A stretch of 64,000 nucleotides of DNA. It comes from Variovorax boronicumulans (GTDB lineage: Bacteria > Pseudomonadota > Gammaproteobacteria > Burkholderiales > Burkholderiaceae_C). The DNA is taken from positions 1,385,276-1,449,275 of the forward strand of contig NZ_JAAAFX010000004.1 in the NCBI RefSeq assembly GCF_019352895.1, written 5' to 3'. A program made the position numbers and the translations under genes. The notes beneath the pieces were generated by a model. It saw nothing but the letters and a program-made list of their open reading frames with translations. It was not told where the DNA came from and did no database searches. This document shows, piece after piece, positions 25,034-34,703 of this stretch (the stretch's first letter is position 1; each line of letters begins with the position of its first letter).

Positions 25034-26475
25034 GGCAGCGAATAGGTCTTGGTGTTGGTGAAGCTCTTTATCGCCTCGAGCACGCCTTCCTTGTAGCCCA
25101 GGCCCGAGTCCTTGATGCCGCCGAAGGGCGTGAGCTCGAGCCGGTAGCCCGGCACCTCGCGCACGTTGACGCTCCCCACGTTCAGCTCGCGGATGAAGCG
25201 CGTGATGTGGTCGAGCCGGTTGGTGCAGACCGAGGACGACAGGCCGTAGGCCGTGCCGTTGGAGATCCGGATCGCGTCCTCGATGGTCTTGAAGCGGATC
25301 ACCGGCGAGACCGGGCCGAAGGTCTCGTGCTTGGCCACCGTCATCTCGGGGTCGACGCGGTCGAGCACCGTGGGTGAATACGACGCGCCGTTGCGCACGT
25401 TGCCGTGCAGCAGGCGCGCGCCCGCGGCGATGGCCTGGTTGACCACGGCCTCGAACTGCTGCGCCGCCGCCTCGTCGATCACCGTGCCCACGTCGGTGGC
25501 CGGGTCCATCGGGTCACCGTGCTTGAGCGCGCGGGTCTTCTCGACCAGCAGTTCGACGAAGCGGTCGGCCACGCTCTCCTGCACCAGCATGCGCTTGATC
25601 GCGGTGCAGCGCTGGCCCGAGTTCTTGTACGAGCCGCTGGCCGCGAGCGTGGCCGCTTCCTCGATGTCGGCGTCGTCCATCACGATGATCGGATCGTTGC
25701 CGCCCAGCTCCAGGATCTGGCGCTTGTAGACCGCCTTGCCCGCGATGTACTTGCCGATCGCCACGCCGCCGGTGAAGGTCACGAGGTCGACGTCGGCGTG
25801 CGTGAGCATCTCGTCGGCGATCTCGCGCGGGTCGCCGGTGACCACCGAGAGCATCGGCGGCGGCAGGCCCGCCTCGTAGAGGATGTCGGCCAGCAGGAAG
25901 GCCGTGAGCGGCGTCTTCTCGCTGGGCTTGAGCACCATGCGGTTGTTGGTGGCAATCGACGGCGCGACCTTGTGGATCACCTGGTTCAGCGGATGGTTGA
26001 AAGGCGTGATCGCGGTGATCACGCCCTGCAGCGGCTCGCGCAGCGTGTAGACCTTGCGGCTCTTGCCGTGGTGCGTGAGGTCGCAGGAGAACACCTGGCC
26101 GTCGTCCACCAGCGCCTGGTTGGCGGCGAACAGCAGCACGTCGGACGCGCGGCCCACTTCGTAGAGCGAGTCCTTGCGCGAGAGGCCCGATTCGAGCGTG
26201 ATCACGCGCGAGATCTCGTCCAGCCGCGAGGCGATGATCTCGCCGGCGCGCATCAGGATCTTGTAGCGCTCGTAGCGCGTGAGGGTGGGCTTGTAGTCGC
26301 GCGCGATGCGAAAGGCCAGCCGCAGGTCGTCCAGCGTGGCCTTGGGCACGGTGGCGATCACTTCGCCGGTGTAGGGATAGCAGACCTCGATCGTGCGCTC
26401 GCGGTGGATCTTCTCGCCGGCGATGCGCAGCGCTTCGTGGTGGACGGTGCCTGGCTTCAACGTGGCTTGGCTCAT
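25027..26475 (-). CDS. phnY: Phosphonoacetaldehyde dehydrogenase
   Basis: 482 residues of the aldehyde dehydrogenase superfamily. It oxidises phosphonoacetaldehyde to phosphonoacetate with NAD+. The catalytic Cys is C290 in KNSGQRCTA, the general-base Glu is in LELGGND, and TPFNHPLNQVIHKVAPSIA with KPSEKTP forms the cofactor site. Length and motifs match the PhnY type of Sinorhizobium meliloti, and the gene sits next to phosphonoacetate hydrolase, its product's consumer. The start at ATG 26475 is 17 bases after the phnA stop. Together with PhnW and PhnA it completes a three-step AEP pathway. Confidence 0.93.
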   Translation of the reverse strand: MSQATLKPGTVHHEALRIAGEKIHRERTIEVCYPYTGEVIATVPKATLDDLRLAFRIARDYKPTLTRYERYKILMRAGEIIASRLDEISRVITLESGLSRKDSLYEVGRASDVLLFAANQALVDDGQVFSCDLTHHGKSRKVYTLREPLQGVITAITPFNHPLNQVIHKVAPSIATNNRMVLKPSEKTPLTAFLLADILYEAGLPPPMLSVVTGDPREIADEMLTHADVDLVTFTGGVAIGKYIAGKAVYKRQILELGGNDPIIVMDDADIEEAATLAASGSYKNSGQRCTAIKRMLVQESVADRFVELLVEKTRALKHGDPMDPATDVGTVIDEAAAQQFEAVVNQAIAAGARLLHGNVRNGASYSPTVLDRVDPEMTVAKHETFGPVSPVIRFKTIEDAIRISNGTAYGLSSSVCTNRLDHITRFIRELNVGSVNVREVPGYRLELTPFGGIKDSGLGYKEGVLEAIKSFTNTKTYSLPW

Positions 26476-26492
26476 GGTGAGGGTGCTCCGGA

Positions 26493-27737
<1,245 letters not shown>

Positions 27738-28463
27738 TCAGGTTGTCCTGGGGGTTTTCTGCAGATGGGATTCGGGCGTACTGTCGGGGCGGCCCATGGC
27801 CTTGTGCATGCGGGCGCGGCTGCCGGCCACATGCCGGCGCAGCACCTGGCCGGCGGCTTCGGGGTCGCGGCTGGCGATGGCGTCGACGATCTCGCGGTGC
27901 TCGTCGGCCGACACCCGCAGGCCGCCGCCGGTGTCGAGGGCACGCATGCGGAACAGGTGCAGCTCCTTCACCAGGCGCTTGTAGGTCTCGGTGAGCTTGC
28001 GGCTGCCCGCGGTGTCCAGCAGGATGTCGTGGAACTGCAGGTTGAGCTGCGCGTACTGCTCCAGGTCCTGCGCCAGCGCGGCCTCGCGCATCGGCTCGAT
28101 CATGGCGCGCAGGCGCTCGAGCGCGTCGGGCTGCATGCTGGCGGCCACGCGCCGGCCGATGATCTCTTCCAGCGCCTCGCGCAGTTCGTAGATCTCGTCG
28201 GCCTCCTCGAAGGAGATCTCGCGCACGAAGACGCCCCGGTTCTTCTCGTTGCGCACCAGGCCCGCCTCTTCCAGCGCACGCAGCGCCTCGCGGATCGGGC
28301 CGCGGCTGGTGTTGAAGCGCTGCGACAGCTCGCTCTCGTTGATGCGGCTGCCCACGGCCAGCTCGCCATTCATGATCAGTCGCTCGATCTCGTCCTGCAT
28401 GAGCATCGGCAGCGAGCTCGATTGAAGGAAGGCCAGGGCGGAGGTGGAGTTGTGCGTTGCCAT
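27738..28463 (-). CDS. GntR-family (FCD) regulator of phosphonate operons
   Basis: 241 residues. The winged-helix part reads LMQDEIERLIMNGELAVGSRINESELSQRFNTSRGPIREALRALEEAGLV, and the C-terminal FCD ligand domain has the metal-type residues LNLQFHDILLDTAGS and RVSADEHREIVDAI. This subclass includes regulators found with phosphonate genes. It leads the catabolic operon and is divergent from the transporter/transaminase operon, so it likely controls both through the palindrome at 28490-28515. ATG 28463 falls about one nucleotide from the predicted transcription start, so the mRNA may be leaderless; an internal ATG at 28406 is an alternative. Confidence 0.9.
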   Translation of the reverse strand: MATHNSTSALAFLQSSSLPMLMQDEIERLIMNGELAVGSRINESELSQRFNTSRGPIREALRALEEAGLVRNEKNRGVFVREISFEEADEIYELREALEEIIGRRVAASMQPDALERLRAMIEPMREAALAQDLEQYAQLNLQFHDILLDTAGSRKLTETYKRLVKELHLFRMRALDTGGGLRVSADEHREIVDAIASRDPEAAGQVLRRHVAGSRARMHKAMGRPDSTPESHLQKTPRTT

Positions 28464-28489
28464 GACCTCATTTTGGCTTCGAATTGAAA

Positions 28490-28515
28490 ACTGTCAACAA
28501 TTTTTTATTGACAGT
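28490..28515. promoter_or_regulatory. Palindromic operator with two divergent promoters (phosphonate region)
   Basis: Perfect 8-base arms ACTGTCAA (28490-28497) and TTGACAGT (28508-28515) flank a 10-base A/T-rich spacer. Each arm contains a consensus -35 TTGACA facing outward. On the plus strand TTGACA (28508-28513) is followed after 17 bases by TACATT (28531-28536). On the minus strand TTGACA (28497-28492) is followed after 16 bases by CAAAAT (28475-28470). A repressor bound here would cover both -35 elements, fitting the GntR regulator encoded alongside. Confidence 0.75.
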
Positions 28516-28536
28516 CCGCAATACACAATCTACATT
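28508..28536 (+). promoter_or_regulatory. Predicted sigma-70 promoter for the AEP transport operon
   Basis: TTGACA, 17-base spacing, TACATT. The -35 is a perfect consensus and the -10 matches four of six bases. The start site would be near 28543, leaving a leader of about 95 bases before the binding-protein ATG at 28638. Confidence 0.65.
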
Positions 28537-28592
28537 GCCTTCACCCCGAGCCGACCGTAGACCCGCATCCGCCTTCGGGAGCCCGCCAATCC

Positions 28593-28609
28593 ACCCCCGC
28601 CACGGGGGT
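28593..28609 (+). promoter_or_regulatory. Leader stem-loop before the AEP-binding protein gene
   Basis: ACCCCCG and CGGGGGT form a perfect 7-bp GC-rich stem with a CCA loop, in the transcribed leader between the promoter and the AGGAG at 28627. No U-tract follows, so it is unlikely to terminate; it may protect the mRNA 5' end. Confidence 0.5.
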
Positions 28610-28637
28610 TCGACAGCCAGCTGAACAGGAGTTGAAG

Positions 28638-29690
28638 ATGACGATGATCCGAAGCGCGCGCCGCCTCACGACGGCCCTCTCCATCGCAGTCACCGCGGCC
28701 ATCGGCCTCGCCGCGAGCGGTCTTGCGCTGGCCCAGCAGCGCACGCCGCTCCTGGTCTACACGGCGCTCGAGACCGACGCCATGAAGCTCTACAAGGACG
28801 CCTTCGAGAAGGCCAACCCCGACATCGAGGTGAAGTGGGTGCGCGACTCGACCGGCATCGTCACCGCCAAGCTGCTGGCCGAGAAGGCCAACCCGCAGGC
28901 CGACGTGGTCGCCGGCCTGGCCGCCAGCAGCCTGGCGCTGCTGGCGCAGGAGGGCATGCTGCAGGCCTACGAGCCCAAGGGCTTCGGCGCGCTCAACCCC
29001 GCCTATTCCGACACCGCGCGGCCACCGGCCTGGGTCGGCATGGACGTCTGGGCCGCCACCGTCTGCTTCAACCGCGTGGAGGCCAAGAAGCTGGGCCTGC
29101 CCAAGCCCGAGAGCTGGCAGGACCTGGCCAAGCCGATCTACAAGGGCGCGATCACCATGCCGCATCCGGCTTCCAGCGGCACCGGCTACCTCGACGTGTC
29201 GTATTGGCTGCAGAACATGGGCGAGGCCGAAGGCTGGAAGTACATGGACGCGCTGCACCAGAACGTGGCCCAGTACGTGCACTCGGGCTCCAAGCCCTGC
29301 AAGCAGGCGGGCGCGGGCGAATTCCCCATCGGCATCTCCTTCGAGTTCCGCGCGCACCAGGTCAAGAAGTCGGGCGCGCCGGTCGACCTGGTCTTCCCCA
29401 AGGAAGGCCTGGGCTGGGACATCGAGGCCACCAGCATCATGAAGACCAGCAAGAAGATGGAACTGGCCAAGCGCTTCGCCGACTGGATGGCCAGCAAGGA
29501 GGCCAACCAGATCACTTCCACCTGGTGGGCGGTGGTGGCCTACCCGGGCGTGGCATCGAAGCTCGAGGGCATTCCGGAGAACTACGAGAAGCTGCTGGCC
29601 AAGAACGACCTGAACTGGGCCGCCAAGAACCGCGAGCGCATCCTGGCCGAGTGGAGCAAGCGCTACGAAGGCAAGGCCGAACCTAAATGA
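28638..29690 (+). CDS. phnS: AEP ABC transporter, periplasmic substrate-binding protein
   Basis: 350 residues with a signal peptide (basic RSARRLTT, hydrophobic core, cut after ALA near residue 32). The mature protein LLVYTALETDAMKLYKDAFEK is typical of the iron/AEP/putrescine-type binding proteins (cluster D, SBP_bac). ATG 28638 is chosen because AGGAG lies six bases upstream; a TTG two codons earlier is less likely. It is the first gene of the transporter/transaminase operon and matches the 2-aminoethylphosphonate-binding family found with PhnT/PhnU-type components. Flanking hairpins at 28593 and 29723 may favour its expression over the membrane parts. Confidence 0.9.
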   Translation: MTMIRSARRLTTALSIAVTAAIGLAASGLALAQQRTPLLVYTALETDAMKLYKDAFEKANPDIEVKWVRDSTGIVTAKLLAEKANPQADVVAGLAASSLALLAQEGMLQAYEPKGFGALNPAYSDTARPPAWVGMDVWAATVCFNRVEAKKLGLPKPESWQDLAKPIYKGAITMPHPASSGTGYLDVSYWLQNMGEAEGWKYMDALHQNVAQYVHSGSKPCKQAGAGEFPIGISFEFRAHQVKKSGAPVDLVFPKEGLGWDIEATSIMKTSKKMELAKRFADWMASKEANQITSTWWAVVAYPGVASKLEGIPENYEKLLAKNDLNWAAKNRERILAEWSKRYEGKAEPK

Positions 29691-29722
29691 GTTGAGCGGC
29701 GTTCCAGTTTTTCCAACCTGCG

Positions 29723-29741
29723 ACGCCGCGCCCCGCGGCGT
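29723..29741 (+). promoter_or_regulatory. Intercistronic stem-loop between phnS and the ATPase gene
   Basis: ACGCCGCG and CGCGGCGT form a perfect 8-bp GC stem closing a CCC loop in the 72-base gap after the binding-protein gene. Hairpins at this place in binding-protein operons commonly slow 3' decay or attenuate read-through, giving excess binding protein. No U-tract follows. Confidence 0.5.
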
Positions 29742-29762
29742 TCGTCACACCGAGTGCGAACC

Positions 29763-30905
29763 ATGGACATGACCGCTGGCCACCCTCTCGCCGAAACGCC
29801 CCGCGCCGCCGCGCTGGAAATCGTCGGCATCCGCAAGGACTTCGAGACTTTCAGCGCGCTGCGCGACATCCACCTGCGGGTGAACGCGGGCGAGATGCTG
29901 TGCTTTCTCGGCCCCTCGGGCTGCGGCAAGACCACGCTGCTGCGCATCATCGCGGGGCTGGAGACCCAGACCGCCGGCCAGATCCTGCAGAACGGCAAGG
30001 ACGTCTCGTGGCTCCCGCCCGACCGGCGCGACTACGGCATCGTGTTCCAGTCCTATGCGCTGTTTCCCAACCTGAGCATCGCCGACAACGTGGGCTACGG
30101 GCTGGTGAATTCACGTGCCCGCAAGGCCGAGATCAAGGCCCGCGTCGACGAACTGCTCACGCTGGTGGGGCTGCCGACCTCGGGCCACAAGTACCCGAGC
30201 CAACTCTCGGGCGGGCAGCAGCAGCGCGTGGCCCTGGCCCGCGCGCTCGCCACCCGGCCGGGCCTGCTGCTGCTCGACGAACCGCTGTCGGCGCTCGACG
30301 CGATCGAGCGCATCCGCCTGCGCGGCGAGATCCGCCGGCTGCAGAAGCAGGTCGGCATCACCACCATCATGGTCACGCACGACCAGGAAGAGGCGCTGTC
30401 GATGGCCGACCGCATCGTGGTCATGAACCATGGCGTGATCGAGCAGGTCGGCACGCCGATGGACATCTACGAGCGGCCGGCCACGCCCTTCGTGGCCGAC
30501 TTCGTGGGCAAGGTCAACGTGCTGCGCGCGATGGCGCTGGGCCAGCAGCGCTTCAAGGTCGGCGACCTGGAGCTGCAGTGCGACGCCTGCGACGCGGCCT
30601 TTGCCCCCGGCGACGCGGTCAACCTCTACCTGCGGCCCGAGGACCGCATGGCCGAGAACCTGCGCGAGGACACGGCCAACCGCATGAACGTGCTGGTGAG
30701 CAAGGTCGAGTTCCTGGGCGGGCTGTGCATCGCCGAAGTCACGGCCGACGCACTGCACGGCCAGACGCTGGGCCTGCACTTCTCGCTCAACCAGCTGCAC
30801 GACCTCGACATCCGCGAGGGCCACACCATCGAGATCGCGCTGCGCGCCAACCGCATCCGCGCCTTCGCCGCGCCGTCGGCACCCGCCGCGCGAGTCCACG
30901 CATGA
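29763..30905 (+). CDS. phnT: AEP ABC transporter, ATP-binding protein
   Basis: A 380-residue ABC ATPase of the PotA/FbpC type. Walker A is GPSGCGKTT, the signature LSGGQQQRVALARAL, Walker B LLLLDEPLSALD, and the H-loop VTHDQ. The C-terminal region (residues 260-370) forms a TOBE-like regulatory part. ATG 29763 or the Met two codons later is likely; GTG 29754 is a less likely extension. Its stop overlaps the permease start by four bases. With the binding protein and permease it makes an importer whose operon partners mark 2-aminoethylphosphonate as the substrate. Confidence 0.9.
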   Translation: MDMTAGHPLAETPRAAALEIVGIRKDFETFSALRDIHLRVNAGEMLCFLGPSGCGKTTLLRIIAGLETQTAGQILQNGKDVSWLPPDRRDYGIVFQSYALFPNLSIADNVGYGLVNSRARKAEIKARVDELLTLVGLPTSGHKYPSQLSGGQQQRVALARALATRPGLLLLDEPLSALDAIERIRLRGEIRRLQKQVGITTIMVTHDQEEALSMADRIVVMNHGVIEQVGTPMDIYERPATPFVADFVGKVNVLRAMALGQQRFKVGDLELQCDACDAAFAPGDAVNLYLRPEDRMAENLREDTANRMNVLVSKVEFLGGLCIAEVTADALHGQTLGLHFSLNQLHDLDIREGHTIEIALRANRIRAFAAPSAPAARVHA

Positions 30906-32638
30906 ACACGCTGGCACACGCCCCGACCCTGACGCCACGCGCCGCCTTCCGCCGCCCGGGCATGCGCTGGAGCCGCGACGAGATCATCGCGCGCACCGTG
31001 CTGCTCGCGGTGATGGCCATGCTGTTCGTGTTCCTGGTCGCGCCGCTGGCGACCATCCTGGCGCACGCGGTGCAGGACAAGGACGGCCGCTTCGTGGGCC
31101 TGGCGCACTTCATCACCTACTTCCAGACGCCGAGCCTGCTGCGCGCGGCCTGGAACTCGGTCTGGGTCTCCGCGGCGGTCGTCGCCATCGCGGTGCCGAC
31201 GGCTTTCGTCTTCGCCTATGCGCTCACACGCAGCTGCATGCCGACCTGGCTCAAGGCGATCTTCCGGCTGATCGCGCTCATTCCGCTGCTGGCGCCCTCG
31301 CTGCTGTCGGCCATTTCCTTCGTGCAATGGTTCGGCAACCAGGGCGCGCTCAAGTTCCTGCTGGGCGGCATGTCGATCTACGGTGCCCCCGGCATCATCC
31401 TGGCCGAGGTCTACAACACCTTCCCGCATGCGCTGATGATCCTGGTCACGGCGCTGTCGCTGGCCGACGGCCGGCTCTACGAGGCCGCCACCGCACTGCG
31501 CACCCGGCCGCTGCGCCAGTTCATGACCATCACGCTGCCGTCATGCAAGTACGGTCTGATCAGCGCATCGACCGTGGTCTTCACCTACGTGGTGAGCGAC
31601 TTCGGCGCACCCAAGGTGATCGGCGGCAACTTCAACGTGCTGTCGGTCGACGTGTTCAAGCAGGTGGTGGGCCAGCACAACTTCTCGATCGGCGCGGTGG
31701 TGGGCATGCTGCTGCTGCTGCCCTCGGTGATCTCGTTCGCCATCGACTGGGTGGTGCGCCGCAAGCTCAAGGCCCAGCTCACGGCCCGTTCGGTGCCCTA
31801 CAGCCCCAAGCCGCGCAAGGTGGCCGATGCGATGCTGCTGCTGTTCTGCACCGGGGTGTGCGGCCTGCTGCTGGCCACCATCGGCATGGCGGTCTACACC
31901 TCGCTGATCACGCTGTGGCCCTACGACCTGTCGCTGACGCTCAAGCACTACCACTTCGTGCTGCTCGAGAGCGACATGGCGGCGGCCTACTTCAACAGCC
32001 TGACCGTGGCGGCCATCACGGCCGTGGCTGGCTCGTTCATCGTCTTCGTGGGCGCGTACCTGATCGAGAAGACGCGCAACCTCGGGCTCATGCGCCGCAC
32101 GATGCACATGATGGCGGTGCTGTCGATGGCCGTGCCCGGGCTGGTGCTGGGCCTGGGCTACGTGATGTTCTTCAACTACCCGGGCAACCCGCTGGGCTTC
32201 CTCTACCAGACGATGGCGATCCTGGTGATCTCGATGGTGGTGCACTACTACACCTCCAGCCACCTCACGGCGGTGACGGCGCTCAAGCAGATCGACAACG
32301 AGTTCGAGGCCGTCTCCGCCTCGCTCAAGGTGCCGTTCATCAAGACCTTCTTCCGCGTGACGGTGCCGGTGTGCCTGCCCGCCATCCTCGACATCGGCCG
32401 CTACTTCTTCGTCGTGTCGATGGCCAGCCTGTCGTGCGCCATCTTCCTCTACACGCCCGACACCATCCTGGCCTCGGTCGCGATCATGCACATGGACGAC
32501 GCCGGCGACATCGGCCCGGCCGCGGCGCTGGCCAGCCTGATCGTGGTCACCTCGACCGTGGTGTGCATCGTCTACTCGCTGCTCACGCGCGTGCTGCTGT
32601 CGCGCACGCAGGCCTGGCGCCAGCTCGGACGCGGCTGA
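30902..32638 (+). CDS. phnU: AEP ABC transporter, double-length permease
   Basis: 578 residues with about twelve hydrophobic segments in two halves, each ending in an EAA-type loop (AATALRTRPLRQFMTITLPS in the first, VSASLKVPFIKTFFRVTVPV in the second). It is therefore a fused pair of binding-protein-dependent permease domains, like FbpB-type transporters and the PhnU-type AEP permease. The ATG at 30902 overlaps the ATPase stop (ATGA). The long frame open upstream of it is read-through of the ATPase gene in another frame. One polypeptide supplies both transmembrane domains of the importer. Confidence 0.9.
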   Translation: MNTLAHAPTLTPRAAFRRPGMRWSRDEIIARTVLLAVMAMLFVFLVAPLATILAHAVQDKDGRFVGLAHFITYFQTPSLLRAAWNSVWVSAAVVAIAVPTAFVFAYALTRSCMPTWLKAIFRLIALIPLLAPSLLSAISFVQWFGNQGALKFLLGGMSIYGAPGIILAEVYNTFPHALMILVTALSLADGRLYEAATALRTRPLRQFMTITLPSCKYGLISASTVVFTYVVSDFGAPKVIGGNFNVLSVDVFKQVVGQHNFSIGAVVGMLLLLPSVISFAIDWVVRRKLKAQLTARSVPYSPKPRKVADAMLLLFCTGVCGLLLATIGMAVYTSLITLWPYDLSLTLKHYHFVLLESDMAAAYFNSLTVAAITAVAGSFIVFVGAYLIEKTRNLGLMRRTMHMMAVLSMAVPGLVLGLGYVMFFNYPGNPLGFLYQTMAILVISMVVHYYTSSHLTAVTALKQIDNEFEAVSASLKVPFIKTFFRVTVPVCLPAILDIGRYFFVVSMASLSCAIFLYTPDTILASVAIMHMDDAGDIGPAAALASLIVVTSTVVCIVYSLLTRVLLSRTQAWRQLGRG

Positions 32639-32648
32639 GTCGCTTCCT

Positions 32649-32673
32649 CCCTTCTCCCCCCCCTCCCCCACCC
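32649..32673. repeat. C-tract cluster with G-quadruplex potential on the minus strand
   Basis: Four C-runs of 3, 8, 5 and 3 bases, separated by 4, 1 and 1 bases, lie between the permease and transaminase genes. The minus (template) strand therefore has four G-runs with short loops, which meets the usual G-quadruplex rule. The C8 run could also vary in length by slippage. Confidence 0.6.
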
Positions 32674-32689
32674 GTACGGAGACATCACG

Positions 32690-33820
32690 ATGAGTTCCAG
32701 CACCAGCCCCATCCTGCTCACGCCGGGCCCGCTCACCACCTCGGACCGCACGCGCCAGGCGATGCTGCGCGACTGGGGCTCGTGGGACGGCGACTTCAAC
32801 AAGATCACCGCGCGCATCCGCACGCGCGTGCTCGACATCGTGCACGGCCAGGGCACGCACGAGTGCGTGCCCATGCAGGGCAGCGGCACCTTCTCGGTCG
32901 AGGCCGCCATCGGCACCCTGGTGCCGCGCGACGGCCATGTGCTGGTGCCGAGCAACGGCGCCTACTGCCAGCGCCTGGCGAAGATCTGCCGGGTGCTGGG
33001 CCGAAAGGTCACGACCATCGACTACACCGAGGACCAGCAGGTGCAGGCCGCCGACGTCGACCGCGCCCTGGCCGCTGACCCGGGCATCACGCACGTGGCC
33101 GTGGTGCATTGCGAGACCGGGGCCGGCGTGCTCAACCCGCTGCACGACATCGCACAGGTCGTGGCCCGGCATGGGCGCGGCCTGATCGTCGACGCCATGA
33201 GCTCCTTCGGCGCGCTCGAGATCGATGCGCGCAAGACGCCCTTCGACGCGGTGATCGCGGCCTCGGGCAAGTGCCTGGAAGGCGTGCCGGGCATGGGCTT
33301 CGTGGTCGTTCGGCGGGCCGTGCTCGAGCAGTGCGAAGGCCACTGCCACTCGCTGAGCATGGACCTGTACGAGCAGTGGACGTACATGGAGAAGACCACC
33401 CAGTGGCGCTTCACGCCACCGACCCACGTGGTGGCCGCGCTCGACGAGGCCATTGCGCAGTACATCGAGGAAGGCGGCCTCGCGGCGCGCGGCGGCCGCT
33501 ACGCGCGCAACTGCAAGGCGCTGGTCGACGGCCTGGCCGCGCTTGGCCTGCGCAGCTTCCTGGACCCGGCGATCCAGGCGCCCATCATCGTCACCTTCCA
33601 CGCGCCGGCCGATGCCAACTACGACTTCAAGACCTTCTACCAGGAGGTCAAGAAGCGCGGCTACATCCTCTACCCGGGCAAGCTGACCCAGGTCGAGACC
33701 TTCCGCGTCGGCTGCATGGGCCACTTCGGCGAGGCGGGCATCCCGGGCGCGGTCGAGGCGATCGCGCAGACGCTGGAGGCCATGGGCATCCGGCACGGCG
33801 CCGCGACGGTGGCGGCATAG
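32690..33820 (+). CDS. phnW: 2-aminoethylphosphonate-pyruvate transaminase
   Basis: 376 residues of class-V PLP aminotransferase. It converts AEP plus pyruvate to phosphonoacetaldehyde plus alanine. The PLP lysine is K194 in AASGKCLEG, matching the position known for PhnW; DAMSSFG supplies the cofactor Asp, and [11 protein letters not shown] at the N-terminus and [12 protein letters not shown] are PhnW-typical. GGAG lies eight bases before ATG 32690. As the last gene of the transport operon it links uptake to the phnY-phnA catabolic operon on the other strand. Confidence 0.95.
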   Translation: MSSSTSPILLTPGPLTTSDRTRQAMLRDWGSWDGDFNKITARIRTRVLDIVHGQGTHECVPMQGSGTFSVEAAIGTLVPRDGHVLVPSNGAYCQRLAKICRVLGRKVTTIDYTEDQQVQAADVDRALAADPGITHVAVVHCETGAGVLNPLHDIAQVVARHGRGLIVDAMSSFGALEIDARKTPFDAVIAASGKCLEGVPGMGFVVVRRAVLEQCEGHCHSLSMDLYEQWTYMEKTTQWRFTPPTHVVAALDEAIAQYIEEGGLAARGGRYARNCKALVDGLAALGLRSFLDPAIQAPIIVTFHAPADANYDFKTFYQEVKKRGYILYPGKLTQVETFRVGCMGHFGEAGIPGAVEAIAQTLEAMGIRHGAATVAA

Positions 33821-33832
33821 GCCCGCCCCACC

Positions 33833-34057
33833 CTAGGGCTTCGCCGGCGACGCCTGCGCCAGGAACACGGCCACCAGCGCGTTCGCATGCCCGTGCCCCA
33901 TCCCATGGTCCGTCTTGAGCAGGTTCACGAGTTCCATGTGCTTGCGTGTCGGCGCCTGCTCGAGCACCGCCATCCAATGGGCGATCGGCTTCGCGTAGGT
34001 CTTCTCGATGGAAGGGAAGTAAGAGGCAGGGCCCTTGATCTTGGGTGTCTCCGTCAT
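33833..34057 (-). CDS. DUF4287 domain protein
   Basis: A 74-residue protein of the DUF4287 family, with KTYAKPIAHWMAVLEQAP, KHMELVNLLKTDHGMGHGHANALV forming the conserved core. ATG 34057 has AGGAG six bases upstream, so the longer frame that starts further right is not used. Its start overlaps the DHFR-like gene by four bases, making a two-gene operon. The function of DUF4287 is not established; the His/Gly-rich HGMGHGHAN suggests ligand or metal binding but this is a guess. Confidence 0.85.
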   Translation of the reverse strand: MTETPKIKGPASYFPSIEKTYAKPIAHWMAVLEQAPTRKHMELVNLLKTDHGMGHGHANALVAVFLAQASPAKP

Positions 34058-34665
34058 GGTGTCTCCTTTTTTTCTGGCGGTGGAATCGAAGCATTTGCCG
34101 TTCGCGGGCATTGTGCGAGATCCAGCGCCAGCCGCGCTCGAGATTTCGGCGCGTAGGTGCATTGCACCAGGCCGCTCGGCAGGCTTCGGCTCGCCACAAG
34201 CGGCAGGCGCGTCATCGCAAGCTCCGGGCCGAAGAGCGGCACGCCCGTGCCCAGGAGCACGGGCGCCCAGGAGATCGTCAGCTCGTCGACGCATCCCGAC
34301 TGCAGGCCCTGGCGGATGGCCTGGCCACCGTCCAGGTAGACGTTGCGGCTGCCTTGCGTCCAAAGCGTTTGCAGCAGTATTTCCAGGCTGCCGGCATGCG
34401 CCTCCTCGCCCTGCGCGCCCTCGAGGCTGCGCTTCGTGAGCACCACGACCCGCTTGCCGTCATAGGGCCAGCCATCGAAGCCCTGCACGGTGTCGTAGGT
34501 GTTGCGTCCAAGGACGACGGTATCGGTCTGCGCGCTCAGGCGCGCGTAGCCGGTCAGTTCGGGCGGGTCGTCGAAGGCCGACAACCATGACAGGTCGCCT
34601 TGGGCACCGGCGATGAAGCCATCGAGGCTGGCGGCGACGAACACGCGGACATGGGGTCGATGCAT
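34054..34665 (-). CDS. Dihydrofolate reductase/RibD C-terminal family protein
   Basis: 203 residues. VRVFVAASLDGFIAG at the start, VVLGRNTYDTVQGF in the middle and VYLDGGQAIRQGL later are the RibD_C/DHFR-like signatures for NADPH binding. Proteins of this group occur beside TetR or other regulators and have unclear substrates; this is not a housekeeping FolA. ATG 34665 has GGAG six bases upstream. It overlaps the DUF4287 gene by four bases and is divergent from the TetR gene across only 38 bases, so the TetR protein probably regulates it. Confidence 0.85.
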   Translation of the reverse strand: MHRPHVRVFVAASLDGFIAGAQGDLSWLSAFDDPPELTGYARLSAQTDTVVLGRNTYDTVQGFDGWPYDGKRVVVLTKRSLEGAQGEEAHAGSLEILLQTLWTQGSRNVYLDGGQAIRQGLQSGCVDELTISWAPVLLGTGVPLFGPELAMTRLPLVASRSLPSGLVQCTYAPKSRARLALDLAQCPRTANASIPPPEKKETP

Positions 34666-34680
34666 TGGAATCTCCAGAAT

Positions 34681-34700
34681 TTCTACAACGTAGAATTCTA
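34681..34700. promoter_or_regulatory. Overlapping palindromes, probable TetR operator
   Basis: TTCTAC-AAC-GTAGAA (34681-34695) is a perfect 6-bp inverted repeat, and the 10-base TAGAATTCTA (34691-34700) is itself a perfect palindrome. They fill most of the 38-base divergent space between the DHFR-like and TetR genes, so a bound repressor would block both start regions. Confidence 0.65.
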
Positions 34701-34703
34701 GAG

